Origin: Euglena gracilis
Lineage: Eukaryota > Euglenida > Euglenophyceae > Euglenales
Direction of reading: 5' to 3'
DNA: 64,000 nucleotides
Assembly (NCBI GenBank): GCA_039621445.1
Contig: CP154954.1
Span: 34,197,737-34,261,736, forward strand
Each line of letters starts with the position of its first letter. The stretch's first letter is position 1. Shown piece after piece: positions 11,286 through 23,391 of this stretch. The notes beneath the pieces were generated by a model, which was given only the letters and a program-made list of their open reading frames with translations, was not told where the DNA came from and made no database searches. Position numbers and translations under genes: made by a program.

Positions 11286-11521
11286 TGTAGGTTCGCGCAG
11301 ATTCCTAAATACACCTGCTGCCTTACTTTGCAGGTGGCAAGGGTCATGTACTGTTTGCGTGGAGTATGAGTACTGCGTTTATTTTACATTGCCAGTGATC
11401 TGGGAAGGTTGCAAGGCAGAAAAGATCAATTTTTTGACAAGTTCAGATATCACTGAAAAAGTCCAGATTCGAGATTGCAGTGCCAAGGAAAAGGCCATCT
11501 GGGCCAGGGTCCCCGCCCTCA
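11286..11521 (+). repeat. 3' LTR of LTR element copy 1
   Basis: A 236-bp repeat, partner of 10293-10529, starting TGTAGGTTCGCGCAGATTCC and ending TCCCCGCCCTCA. It is followed by ACCG at 11522-11525, the right target duplication, and then by the rest of the interrupted satellite monomer (CCCGGGAGG). Confidence 0.85.
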
Positions 11522-12430
11522 ACCGCCCGGGAGGTGCAAAATAGCACGTAAGTAACGGACGCCCCCAAAACGTCATTTTTCGGCCGTTTTCAGCCGAAAT
11601 CGGCTGCGCCGGCGCTCAAAAAACGAGCGCTCTGCCCCGGCTAGAGGTCCGGGATCCTTTACCTAACTGTTGCGAAGAGCGGCGGCAGATAGCTGCATTT
11701 TTGCCAGTTGCGGGCGTGCGTAAAACGCAGCCGTTACCGCCCGGGAGGCGCAAAATAGCACGTAAGTAACCGACGCCCCCCAGAAACGTCATTTTTCGGC
11801 CGTTTTCGGCCGAAATCGGCTGCTCCGGCGATCCAAAAACGAGCGCTCTGCCCCGGCTAGAGGTCCGCGATCCTTTACCTAACTGTTGCGAAGGGCGGCG
11901 GGCGGATAGCCGCAATTTTGCCCACGGCGGGCGTGCGTAAAACGCAGCCGTTACCGCCCGGGAGGCGCAAAATAGCACGTAAGTAACGGACGCCCCCAGA
12001 AACGTCATTTTTCGGCCGTTTTCGGCCGAAATCGGCTGCGCCGGCGCTCCAAAAACGAGCGCCCTGCCCCGGCTAGAGGTCCGCGATCCTTTACCTAACT
12101 GCTGCGAAGGGCGGCGGGCGGATAGCCGCAATTTTGCCCGCGGGGGGCGTGCGTAAAACGCAGCCGTTACCGCCCGGGAGGCGCAAAATAGCACGTAAGT
12201 AACGGACGCCCCCAGAAACGTCATTTTTCGGCCGTTTCGGCCGAAATCGGCTGCGCCGGCGCCCCAAAAACGAGCGCTCTGCCCCGGCTAGAGGTCGGCG
12301 ATCCTTTACCTAACTGTTGCAAAGAGCGGCGGGCGGATAGCCGCAATTTTGCTTGCGGGGGGCGTGCGTAAAACGCAGCCATTACCGCCCGGGAGGCGCA
12401 AAATAGCACGTAAGTAACGGACGCCCCCAG
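11522..12430. repeat. Satellite A array, diverged units right of LTR element copy 1
   Basis: About four satellite A units starting with the right half of the interrupted monomer. The first one to two units carry distinctive variants (GTCCGGGATCC, GAAGAGCGGCGGCAGATAGC, TTGCCAGTTGCGGG) that recur at 30.15-30.22 kb. Similarity to that second copy ends near 11860, which marks the right limit of the duplicated block. Confidence 0.94.
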
Positions 12431-15400
12431 AAACGTCATTTTTCGGCCGTTTTGGCCGAAATCGGCTGCGCCGGCGCCCCAAAAACGAGCGCTCTGCCCC
12501 GGCTAGAGGTCGGCGATCCTTTACCTAACTGTTGCGAAGGGCGGCGGGCGGATATCCGCAATTTTGCCCGCGGCGGGCGTGCGTAAAACGCAGCCGTTAC
12601 CGCCCGGGAGGCGCAAAATAGCACGTAAGTAACGGACGCCCCCAGAAACGTCATTTTTCGGCCGTTTTCGGCCGAAATCGGCTGCGCCGGCGCTCCAAAA
12701 ACGAGCGCTCTGCCCCGGCTAGAGGTCGGCGATCCTTTACCTAACTGTTGCGAAGGGCGGCGGGCGGATAGCCGCAATTTTTCCCGCGGCGGGCGTGTGT
12801 AAAACGCAGCCGTTACCGCCCGGGAGGCGCAAAATAGCACGTAAGTAACGGACGTCCCCGGAGACGTCATTTTTCGGCCGTTTTCGGCCGAAATCGGCTG
12901 CGCCGGCGCTCCAAAAACGAGCGCTCTGCCCCGGCTAGAGGTCGGCGCTCCTTTACCTAACTGTTGCGAAGGGCGGCGGGCGAATAGCCGCAGTTTTGCC
13001 GGCGGCGGGCGTGCGTAAAACGCAGCCGTTACCGCCCGGGAGACCCAAAATAGCACGTAAGTAACGGACGCCCCCAGAAACGTCATTTTTCGGCCGTTTT
13101 CGGCCGAAATCGGCTGCGCCGGCGCTCCGAAAACGAGCGCTCTGCCCCGGCTAGAGGTCGGCGCTCCTTTACCTAACTGTTGCGAAGGGCGGCGGGCGGA
13201 TAGCCGCAATTTTGCCGCGGCGGGCGTGCGTAAAACGCAGCCGTTACCGCCCGGGAGGCGCAAAATAGCACGTAAGTAACGGACGCCCCCAGAAACGTCA
13301 TTTTTCGGCCGTTTTCGGCCGAAATCGGCTGCGCCGGCGCTCCAAAAACGAGCGCTCTGCCCCGGCTAGAGGTCGGCGCTCCTTTACCTAACTGTTGCGA
13401 AGGGCGGCGGGCGGATAGCCGCAATTTTGCCCGCGGCGGGCGTGCGTAAAACGCAGCCGTTACCGCCCGGGAGGCGCAAAATAGCACGTAAGTAACGGAC
13501 GCCCCCAGAAACGTCATTTTTCGGCCGTTTTCGGCCGAAATCGGCTGCGCCGGCGCTCCAAAAACGAGCGCTCTGCCCCGGCTAGAGGTCGGCGCTCCTT
13601 TACCTAACTGTTGCGAAGGGCGGCGGGCGGATAGCCGCAATTTTGCCCGCGGCGGGCGTGCGTAAAACGCAGCCGTTACCGCCCGGGAGGCGCAAAATAG
13701 CACGTAAGTAACGGACGCCCCCAGAAACGTCATTTTTCGGCCGTTTTCGGCCGAAATCGGCTGCGCCGGCGCTCCAAAAACGGGCACTCTGCGATGGCTA
13801 GAGGTCGGCGCTCCTTTACCTAACTGTTGCGAAGGGCGGCGGGCGGATAGCCGCAATTTTGCCCGCGGGGGGCGTGCGTAAAACGCAGCCGTAACCGCCC
13901 GGGAGGCGCAAAATAGCACGTAAGTAAGGACGCCCCCAGGAACGTCATTTTTCGGCCTTTTCGGCCGAAATCTCCTGCGCCGGCGCCCCAAAAACGAGCG
14001 CTCTGCCCCGGCTAGAGGTCGGCGATCCTTTACCTAACTGTTGCGAAGGGCGGCGGGCGGATAGCCGCAATTTTGCCCGCGGCGGGCGTGCGTAAAACGC
14101 AGCCGTTACCGCCCGGGAGGCGCAAAATAGCACGTAAGTAACGGACGCCCCCAGAAACGTCATTTTTCGGCCGTTTTCGGCCGAAATCGGCTGCGCTGGC
14201 GCTCCAAAAACGGGCGCTCTGCCCCGGCTAGAGGTCGGCGCTCATTTACCTAACTGTTGCGAAGGGCGGCGGGCGGATAGCCGCAATTTCGCCTGCGGCG
14301 GGCGTGTGTAAAAACGCAGCCGTTACCGCCCGGGAGGCGCAAAATAGCACGTTAGTAACGGACGCCCCCAGAAACGTCATTTTTCGGCCGTTTTCGGCCG
14401 AAATCGGCTGCGCCGGCGCTCCAAAAACGAGCGCTCTGCCCCGGCTAGAGGTCGGCGATCCTTTACCTAACTGTTGCGAAGGGCGGCGGGCGGATAGCCG
14501 CAGTTTTGCCCGCGGCGGGCGTGCGTAAAACGCAGCCGTTACCGCCCGGGAGGCGCAAAATAGCACGTAAGTAACGGACACCCCCAGAAACGTCATTTTT
14601 CGGCCGTTTTCGGCCGAAATCGGCTGCGCCGGCGCTCGAAAAACGGGAACTCTGCCCCGGCTAGAGGTCGGCGCTCCTTTACCTAACTGTTGCGAAGGGC
14701 GGCGGGCGGATAGCCGCAATTTTGCCCGCGGGGGGCGTGTGTAAAACGCAGCCGTTACCGCCCGGGAGGCCCAAAATAGCACGTAAGTAAGGGACGCCCC
14801 CAGAAACGTCATTTTTCGGCCGTTTTCGGCCGAAATCGGCTGCACCGCCGCTCCAAAAACGAGCGCTCTGCCCCGGCTAGAGGTCGGCGCTCCTTTACCT
14901 AACTGTTGCGAAGGGCGGCGGGCGGATAGCCGCAGTTTTGCCGGCGGCGGGCGTGCGTAAAACGCAGCCGTTACCGCCCGGGAGGCGCAAAATAGCACGT
15001 AAGTAACGGACGCCCCCAGAAACGTCATTTTTCGGCCGTTTTCGGCCGAAATCGGCTGCGCCGGCGCTCCAAAAACGAGCGCTCTGCCCCGGCTAGAGGT
15101 CGGCGCTCCTTTACCTAACTGTTGCGAAGGGCGGCGGGCGGATAGCCGCAATTTTGCCCGCGGCGGGCGTGCGTAAAACGCAGCCGTTACCGCCCGGGAG
15201 GCGCAAAATAGCACGTAAGTAACGGACGCCCCCAGAAACGTCATTTTTCGGCCGTTTTCGGCCGAAATCGGCTGCGCCGGCGCTCCAAAAACGGGCACTC
15301 TGCGATGGCTAGAGGTCGGCGCTCCTTTACCTAACTGTTGCGAAGGGCGGCGGGCGGATAGCCGCAATTTTGCCCGCGGCGGGCGTGCGTAAAACGCAGC

Positions 15401-17100
15401 CGTAACCGCCCGGGAGGCGCAAAATAGCACGTAAGTAAGGACGCCCCCAGAAACGTCATTTTTCGGCCGTTTCGGCCGAAATCGGCTGCGCCGGCGCCCC
15501 AAAAACGAGCGCTCTGCCCCGGCTAGAGGTCGGCGATCCTTTACCTAACTGTTGCGAAGGGCGGCGGGCGGATAGCCGCAATTTTGCCCGCGGCGGGCGT
15601 GCGTAAAACGCAGCCGTTACCGCCCGGGAGGCGCAAAATAGCACGTAAGTAACGGACGCCCCCAGAAACGTCATTTTTCGGCCGTTTTCGGCCGAAATCG
15701 GCTGCGCCGGCGCTCCAAAAACGAGCGCTCTGCCCCGGCTAGAGGTCGGCGCTCCTTTACCTAACTGTTGCGAAGGGCGGCGGGCGGATAGCCGCAATTT
15801 TGCCCGCGGCGGGCGTGCGTAAAACGCAGCCGTTACCGCCCGGGAGGCGCAAAATAGCACGTAAGTAACGGACGCCCCCAGAAACGTCATTTTTCGGCCG
15901 TTTTCGGCCGAAATCGGCTGCGCCGGCGCTCCAAAAACGAGCGCTCTGCCCCGGCTAGAGGTCGGCGATCCTTTACCTAACTGTTGCGAAGGGCGGCGGG
16001 CGGATAGCCGCAATTTTGCCCGCGGCGGGCGTGCGTAAAACGCAGCCGTTACCGCCCGGGAGGCGCAAATAGCACGTAAGTAACGGACGCCCCCAGAAAC
16101 GTCATTTTTCGGCCGTTTTCGGCCGAAATCGGCTGCGCCGGCGCTCGAAAAACGGGAACTCTGCCCCGGCTAGAGGTCGGCGCTCCTTTACCTAACTGTT
16201 GCGAAGGGCGGCGGGCGGATAGCCGCAATTTTGCCCGCGGGGGGCGTGTGTAAAACGCAGCCGTTACCGCCCGGGAGGCGCAAAATAGCACGTAAGTAAC
16301 GGACGCCCCCAGAAACGTCATTTTTCGGCCGTTTTCGGCCGAAATCGGCTGCGCCGGCGCTCCAAAAAGGAGCGCTCTGCCCCGGCTAGAGGTCGGCGAT
16401 CCTTTACCTAACTGTTGCGAAGAGCGGCGGGCGGATAGCCGCAATTTTGCCCGCGGCGGGCGTGCGTAAAACGCAGCCGTTACCGCCCGGGAGGCGCAAA
16501 ATAGCACGTAAGTAACGGACGCCCCCAGAAACGTCATTTTTCGGCCGTTTTCGGCCGAAATCGGCTGCGCTGGCGCTCCAAAAACGGGCGCTCTGCCCCG
16601 GGTAGAGGTCGGCGCTCCTTTACCTAACTGTTGCGAAGGGCGGCGGGCGGATAGCCGCAATTTTGCCCGCGGCGGGCGTGCGTAAAACGCAGCCGTTACC
16701 GCCCGGGAGGCGCAAAATAGCACGTAAGTAACGGACGCCCCCAGAAACGTCATTTTTCGGCCGTTTTCGGCCGAAATCGGCTGCGCCGGCGCTCCAAAAA
16801 CGAGCGCTCTGCCCCGGCTAGAGGTCGGCGCTCCTTTACCTAACTGTTGCGAAGGGCGGCGGGCGGATAGCCGCAATTTTGCCCGCGGCGGGCGTGCGTA
16901 AAACGCAGCCGTTACCGCCCGGGAGGCGCAAAATAGCACGTAAGTAACGGACGCCCCCAGAAACGTCATTTTTCGGCCGTTTTCGGCCGAAATCGGCTGC
17001 GCCGGCGCTCCAAAAACGAGCGCTCTGCCCCGGCTAGAGGTCGGCGTCCCTTTACCTAACTGTTGCGAAGGGCGGCAGGCGGATAGCCGCAATTTTGCCC
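12431..17100. repeat. Satellite A higher-order repeat, about 1.51 kb (seven monomers)
   Basis: Diagnostic variants recur at about seven-monomer spacing. GGGCACTCTGCGATGG is at 13782 and 15293 (offset 1511). The CGAAAAACGGGAACTCTG variant is near 14638 and 16147 (offset about 1509). A shortened TTTCGGCC palindrome (one T lost) is near 12452, 13956 and 15470. Most units in this block read GGCGCTCC where the homogeneous blocks read GGCGATCC. This is a true multimeric register: single units differ from each other more than whole 1.5-kb blocks do. Three blocks are visible, the last incomplete. Confidence 0.85.
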
Positions 17101-20100
17101 GCGGCGGGCGTGCATTAAAACGCAGCTGTTACCGCCCGGGAGGCGTAAAATAGCACGTAAGTAACGGACGCCCCTAGAAACGTCATTTTTCGGCCGTTTT
17201 CGGCCGAAATCGGCTGCGCCTGCGCTCCAAAAACGAGCGCTCTGCCCCGGCTAGAGGTCGGCGCTCCTTTACCTAACTGTTGCGAAGGGCGGCGGGTGGA
17301 TAGCCGCAATTTTGCCCGCGGCGGGCGTGCGTAAAACGCAGCCGTTACCGCCCGGGAGGCGCAAAATAGCACGTAAGTAACGGACGCCCCCAGAAACGTC
17401 ATTTTTCGGCCGTTTTCGGCCGAAATCGGCTGCGCTGGCGCTCCAAAAACGGGCACTCTGCCCCGGCTAGAGGTCGGCGATCCTTTACCTAACTGTTGCG
17501 AAGGGCGGCGGGCGGATAGCCGCAATTTTGCCCGCGGCGGGCGTGCGTAAAACGCAGCCGTTACCGCCCGGGAGGCGCAAAATAGCACGTAAGTAACGGA
17601 CGCCCCCAGAAACGTCATTTTTCGGCCGTTTTCGGCCGAAATCGGCTGCGCCGGCGCTCCAAAAACGAGCGCTCTGCCCCGGCTAGAGGTCGGCGATCCT
17701 TTACCTAACTGTTGCGAAGGGCGGCGGGCGGATAGCCGCAATTTTGCCCGCGGCGGGCGTGCGTAAAACGCAGCCGTTACCGCCCGGGAGGCGCAAAATA
17801 GCACGTAAGTAACGGACGCCCCCAGAAACGTCATTTTTCGGCCGTTTTCGGCCGAAATCGGCTGCGCCGGCGCTCCAAAAACGAGCGCTCTGCCCCGGCT
17901 AGAGGTCGGCGATCCTTTACCTAACTGTTGCGAAGGGCGGCGGGCGGATAGCCGCAATTTTGCCCGCGGCGGGCGTGCGTAAAACGCAGCCGTTACCGCC
18001 CGGGAGGCGCAAAATAGCACGTAAGTAACGGACGCCCCCAGAAACGTCATTTTTCGGCCGTTTTCGGCCGAAATCGGCTGCGCCGGCGCTCCAAAAACGA
18101 GCGCTCTGCCCCGGCTAGAGGTCGGCGCTCCTTTACCTAACTGTTGCGAAGGGCGGCGGGCGGATAGCCGCAATTTTGCCCGCGGGGGGCGTGCGTAAAA
18201 CGCAGCCGTTACCGCCCGGGAGGCGCAAAATAGCACGTAAGTAACGGACGCCCCCAGAAACGTCATTTTTCGGCCGTTTTCGGCCGAAATCGGCTGCGCC
18301 GGCGCTCCAAAAACGAGCGCTCTGCCCCGGCTAGAGGTCGGCGATCCTTTTCCCTACTGTTGCGAAGGGCGGCGGGCGGATAGCCGCAATTTTGCCCGCG
18401 GCGGGCGTGCGTAAAACGCAGCCGTTACCGCCCGGGAGGCGCAAAATAGCACGTAAGTAACGGACGCCCCCAGAAACGTCATTTTTCGGCCGTTTTCGGC
18501 CGAAATCGGCTGCGCCGGCGCTCCAAAAACGAGCGCTCTGCCCCGGCTAGAGGTCGGCGATCCTTTACCTAACTGTTGCGAAGGGCGGCGGGCGGATAGC
18601 CGCAATTTTGCCCGCGGCGGGCGTGCGTAAAACGCAGCCGTTACCGCCCGGGAGGCGCAAAATAGCACGTAAGTAACGGACGCCCCCAGAAACGTCATTT
18701 TTCGGCCGTTTTCGGCCGAAATCGGCTGCGCCGGCGCTCCAAAAACGAGCGCTCTGCCCCGGCTAGAGGTCGGCGATCCTTTACCTAACTGTTGCGAAGG
18801 GCGGCGGGCGGATAGCCGCAATTTTGCCCGCGGCGGGCGTGCGTAAAACGCAGCCGTTACCGCCCGGGAGGCGCAAAATAGCACGTAAGTAACGGACGCC
18901 CCCAGAAACGTCATTTTTCGGCCGTTTTCGGCCGAAATCGGCTGCGCCGGCGCTCCAAAAACGAGCGCTCTGCCCCGGCTAGAGGTCGGCGATCCTTTAC
19001 CTAACTGTTGCGAAGGGCGGCGGGCGGATAGCCGCAATTTTGCCCGCGGCGGGCGTGCGTAAAACGCAGCCGTTACCGCCCGGGAGGCGCAAAATAGCAC
19101 GTAAGTAACGGACGCCCCCAGAAACGTCATTTTTCGGCCGTTTTCGGCCGAAATCGGCTGCGCCGGCGCTCCAAAAACGAGCGCTCTGCCCCGGCTAGAG
19201 GTCGGCGATCCTTTACCTAACTGTTGCGAAGGGCGGCGGGCGGATAGCCGCAATTTTGCCCGCGGCGGGCGTGCGTAAAACGCAGCCGTTACCGCCCGGG
19301 AGGCGCAAAATAGCACGTAAGTAACGGACGCCCCCAGAAACGTCATTTTTCGGCCGTTTTCGGCCGAAATCGGCTGCGCCGGCGCTCCAAAAACGAGCGC
19401 TCTGCCCCGGCTAGAGGTCGGCGATCCTTTACCTAACTGTTGCGAAGGGCGGCGGGCGGATAGCCGCAATTTTGCCCGCGGCGGGGCGTGCGTAAAACGC
19501 AGCCGTTACCGCCCGGGAGGCGCAAAATAGCACGTAAGTAACGGACGCCCCCAGAAACGTCATTTTTCGGCCGTTTTCGGCCGAAATCGGCTGCGCCGGC
19601 GCTCCAAAAACGAGCGCTCTGCCCCGGCTAGAGGTCGGCGATCCTTTACCTAACTGTTGCGAAGGGCGGCGGGCGGATAGCCGCAATTTTGCCCGCGGCG
19701 GGCGTGCGTAAAACGCAGCCGTTACCGCCCGGGAGGCGCAAAATAGCACGTAAGTAACGGACGCCCCCAGAAACGTCATTTTTCGGCCGTTTTCGGCCGA
19801 AATCGGCTGCGCCGGCGCTCCAAAAACGAGCGCTCTGCCCCGGCTAGAGGTCGGCGATCCTTTACCTAACTGTTGCGAAGGGCGGCGGGCGGATAGCCGC
19901 AATTTTGCCCGCGGGGGGCGTGCGTAAAACGCAGCCGTTACCGCCCGGGAGGCGCAAAATAGCACGTAAGTAACGGACGCCCCCAGAAACGTCATTTTTC
20001 GGCCGTTTTCGGCCGAAATCGGCTGCGCCGGCGCTCCAAAAACGAGCGCTCTGCCCCGGCTAGAGGTCGGCGATCCTTTACCTAACTGTTGCGAAGGGCG

Positions 20101-23100
20101 GCGGGCGGATAGCCGCAATTTTGCCCGCGGCGGGCGTGCGTAAAACGCAGCCGTTACCGCCCGGGAGGCGCAAAATAGCACGTAAGTAACGGACGCCCCC
20201 AGAAAAGTCATTTTTCGGCCGTTTTCGGCCGAAATCGGCTGCGCCGGCGCTCCAAAAACGGGCACTCTGCCCCGGCTAGAGGTCGGCGATCCTTTACCTA
20301 ACTGTTGCGAAGGGCGGCGGGCGGATAGCCGCAATTTTGCCCGCGGCGGGCGTGCGTAAAACGCAGCCGTTACCGCCCGGGAGGCGCAAAATAGCACGTA
20401 AGTAACGGACGCCCCCAGAAACGTCATTTTTCGGCCGTTTTCGGCCGAAATCGGCTGCGCCGGCGCTCCAAAAACGAGCGCTCTGCCCCGGCTAGAGGTC
20501 GGCGATCCTTTACCTAACTGTTGCGAAGGGCGGCGGGCGGATAGCCGCAATTTTGCCCGCGGGGGGCGTGCGTAAAACGCAGCCGTTACCGCCCGGGAGG
20601 CGCAAAATAGCACGTAAGTAACGGACGCCCCCAGAAACGTCATTTTTCGGCCGTTTTCGGCCGAAATCGGCTGCGCCGGCGCTCCAAAAACGAGCGCTCT
20701 GCCCCGGCTAGAGGTCGGCGATCCTTTACCTAACTGTTGCGAAGGGCGGCGGGCGGATAGCCGCAATTTTGCCCGCGGCGGGCGTGCGTAAAACGCAGCC
20801 GTTACCGCCCGGGAGGCGCAAAATAGCACGTAAGTAACGGACGCCCCAAGAAACGTCATTTTTCGGCCGTTTTCGGCCGAAATCGGCTGCGCCGGCGCTC
20901 CAAAAACGAGCGCTCTGCCCCGGCTAGAGGTCGGCGATCCTTTACCTAACTGTTGCGAAGGGCGGCGGGCGGATAGCCGCAATTTTGCCCGCGGCGGGCG
21001 TGCGTAAAACGCAGCCGTTACCGCCCGGGAGGCGCAAAATAGCACGTAAGTAACGGACGCCCCCATTTTTCGGCCGTTTTCGGCCGAAATCGGCTGCGCC
21101 GGCGCTCCAAAAACGAGCGCTCTGCCCCGGCTAGAGGTCGGCGATCCTTTACCTAACTGTTGCGAAGGGCGGCGGGCGGATAGCCGCAATTTTGCCCGCG
21201 GCGGGCGTGCGTAAAACGCAGCCGTTACCGCCCGGGAGGCGCAAAATAGCACGTAAGTAACGGACGCCCCCAGAAACGTCATTTTTCGGCCGTTTTCGGC
21301 CGAAATCGGCTGCGCCGGCGCTCCAAAAACGAGCGCTCTGCCCCGGCTAGAGGTCGGCGATCCTTTACCTAACTGTTGCGAAGGGCGGCGGGCGGATAGC
21401 CGCAATTTTGCCCGCGGCGCGTGCGTAAAACGCAGCCGTTACCGCCCGGGAGGCGCAAAATAGCACGTAAGTAACGGACGCCCCCAGAAACGTCATTTTT
21501 CGGCCGTTTTCGGCCGAAATCGGCTGCGCCGGCGCTCCAAAAACGAGCGCTCTGCCCCGGCTAGAGGTCGGCGATCCTTTACCTAACTGTTGCGAAGGGC
21601 GGCGGGCGGATAGCCGCAATTTTGCCCGCGGCGGGCGTGCGTAAAACGCAGCCGTTACCGCCCGGGAGGCGCAAAAATAGCACGTAAGTAACGGACGCCC
21701 CCAGAAACGTCATTTTTCGGCCGTTTTCGGCCGAAATCGGCTGCGCCGGCGCTCCAAAAACGAGCGCTCTGCCCCGGCTAGAGGTCGGCGATCCTTTACC
21801 TAACTGTTGCGAAGGGCGGCGGGCGGATAGCCGCAATTTTGCCCGCGGCGGGCGTGCGTAAAACGCAGCCGTTACCGCCCGGGAGGCGCAAAATAGCACG
21901 TAAGTAACGGACGCCCCCAGAAACGTCATTTTTCGGCCGTTTTCGGCCGAAATCGGCTGCGCCGGCGCTCCAAAAACGAGCGCTCTGCCCCGGCTAGAGG
22001 TCGGCGATCCTTTACCTAACTGTTGCGAAGGGCGGCGGGCGGATAGCCGCAATTTTCCCCAGGCGGGCGTGCGTAAAACGCAGCCGTTACCGCCCGGGAG
22101 GCGCAAAATAGCACGTAAGTAACGGACGCCCCCAGAAACGTCATTTTTCGGCCGTTTTCGGCCGAAATCGGCTGCGCCGGCGCTCCAAAAACGAGCGCTC
22201 TGCCCCGGCTAGAGGTCGGCGATCCTTTACCTAACTGTTGCGAAGGGCGGCGGGCGGATAGCCGCAATTTTGCCCGCGGGGGCGTGCGTAAAACGCAGCC
22301 GTTACCGCCCGGGAGGCGCAAAATAGCACGTAAGTAACGGACGCCCCCAGGAACGTCATTTTTCGGCCGTTTTCGGCCGAAATCGGCTGCGCCAAAAACG
22401 AGCGCTCTGCCCCGGCTAGAGGTCTGCGCTCCTTTACCTAACTGTTGCGAAGGGCAGCGGGCGGATAGCCGCAATTTTCCCCAGGCGGGCGTGCGTAAAA
22501 CGCAGCCGTTACCGCCCGGGAGGCGCAAAATAGCACGTAAGTAACGGACGCCCCCAGAAACGTCATTTTTCGGCCGTTTTCGGCCGAAATCGGCTGCGCC
22601 GGCGCTCCAAAAACGAGCGCTCTGCCCCGGCTAGAGGTCGGCGATCCTTTACCTAACCGTTGCGAAGGGCGGCGGGCGGATAGCCGCAATTTTGCCCGCG
22701 GGGGCGTGCGTAAAACGCAGCCGTAACCGCCCGGGAGGCGCAAAATAGCACGTAAGTAACGGACGCCCCCAGGAACGTCATTTTTCGGCCGTTTTCGGCC
22801 GAAATCGGCTGCGCCAAAAACGAGCGCTCTGCCCCGGCTAGAGGTCGGCGCTCCTTTACCTAACTGTTGCGAAGGGCAGCGGGCGGATAGCCGCAATTTT
22901 GCCCGCGGCGGGCGTGCGTAAAACGCAGCCGTTACCGCCCGGGAGGCGCAAAATAGCACGTAAGTAACGGACGCCCCCAGAAACGTCATTTTTCGGCCGT
23001 TTTCGGCCGAAATCGGCTGCGCCGGCGCTCCAAAAACGAGCGCTCTGCCCCGGCTAGAGGTCGGCGATCCTTTACCTAACTGTTGCGAAGGGCGGCGGGC

Positions 23101-23391
23101 GGATAGCCGCAATTTTGCCCGTGGCGGGCGTGCGTAAAACGCAGCCGTTACCGCCCGGGAGGCGCAAAATAGCACGTAAGTAACGGACGCCCCCAGAAAC
23201 GTCATTTTTCGGCCGTTTTCGGCCGAAATCGGCTGCGCCGGCGCTCCAAAAACGAGCGCTCTGCCCCGGCTAGAGGTCGGCGCTCCTTTACCTAACTGTT
23301 GCGAAGGGCGGCGGGCGGATAGCCGCAATTTTGCCCGCGGCGGGCGTGCGTAAAACGCAGCCGTTACCGCCCGGGAGGCGCAAAATAGCAC
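17101..23391. repeat. Satellite A array, second homogeneous block
   Basis: About 29 units, nearly identical to those of 1-6370, mostly of the GGCGATCC type. Small changes include a 9-bp in-frame loss near 21065 (CCCCC joined to ATTTTTCGG) and G-run length changes near 18182, 19483, 19910 and 20560. A 422-bp two-unit segment is duplicated at about 22.0-22.9 kb: the pair AATTTTCCCCAGGCGGG plus an 8-bp deletion GCTGCGCCAAAAACGAG occurs at 22051/22389 and 22473/22811. No gene or foreign insertion is seen. Confidence 0.95.

Larger units (their letters stand above)
10293..11521 (+). mobile_element. Compact non-autonomous LTR retroelement (TRIM-like), copy 1
   Basis: A 1229-bp element with two direct terminal repeats of 237 and 236 bp around a 756-bp internal region. 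It begins TGTGGG and ends CCCTCA, the usual TG...CA ends. It is flanked by ACCG at 10289-10292 and 11522-11525; an intact monomer has ACCG once at that point, so this is a 4-bp target duplication. A purine-rich tract sits immediately before the 3' LTR and sets the orientation as plus. No primer-binding site starting TGG follows the 5' LTR, and no gag, protease, reverse transcriptase or integrase motif is visible, so it must have used proteins of another element. Four-base duplications are common for ERV1-type and some Gypsy elements, but I cannot assign a family. Confidence 0.85.
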
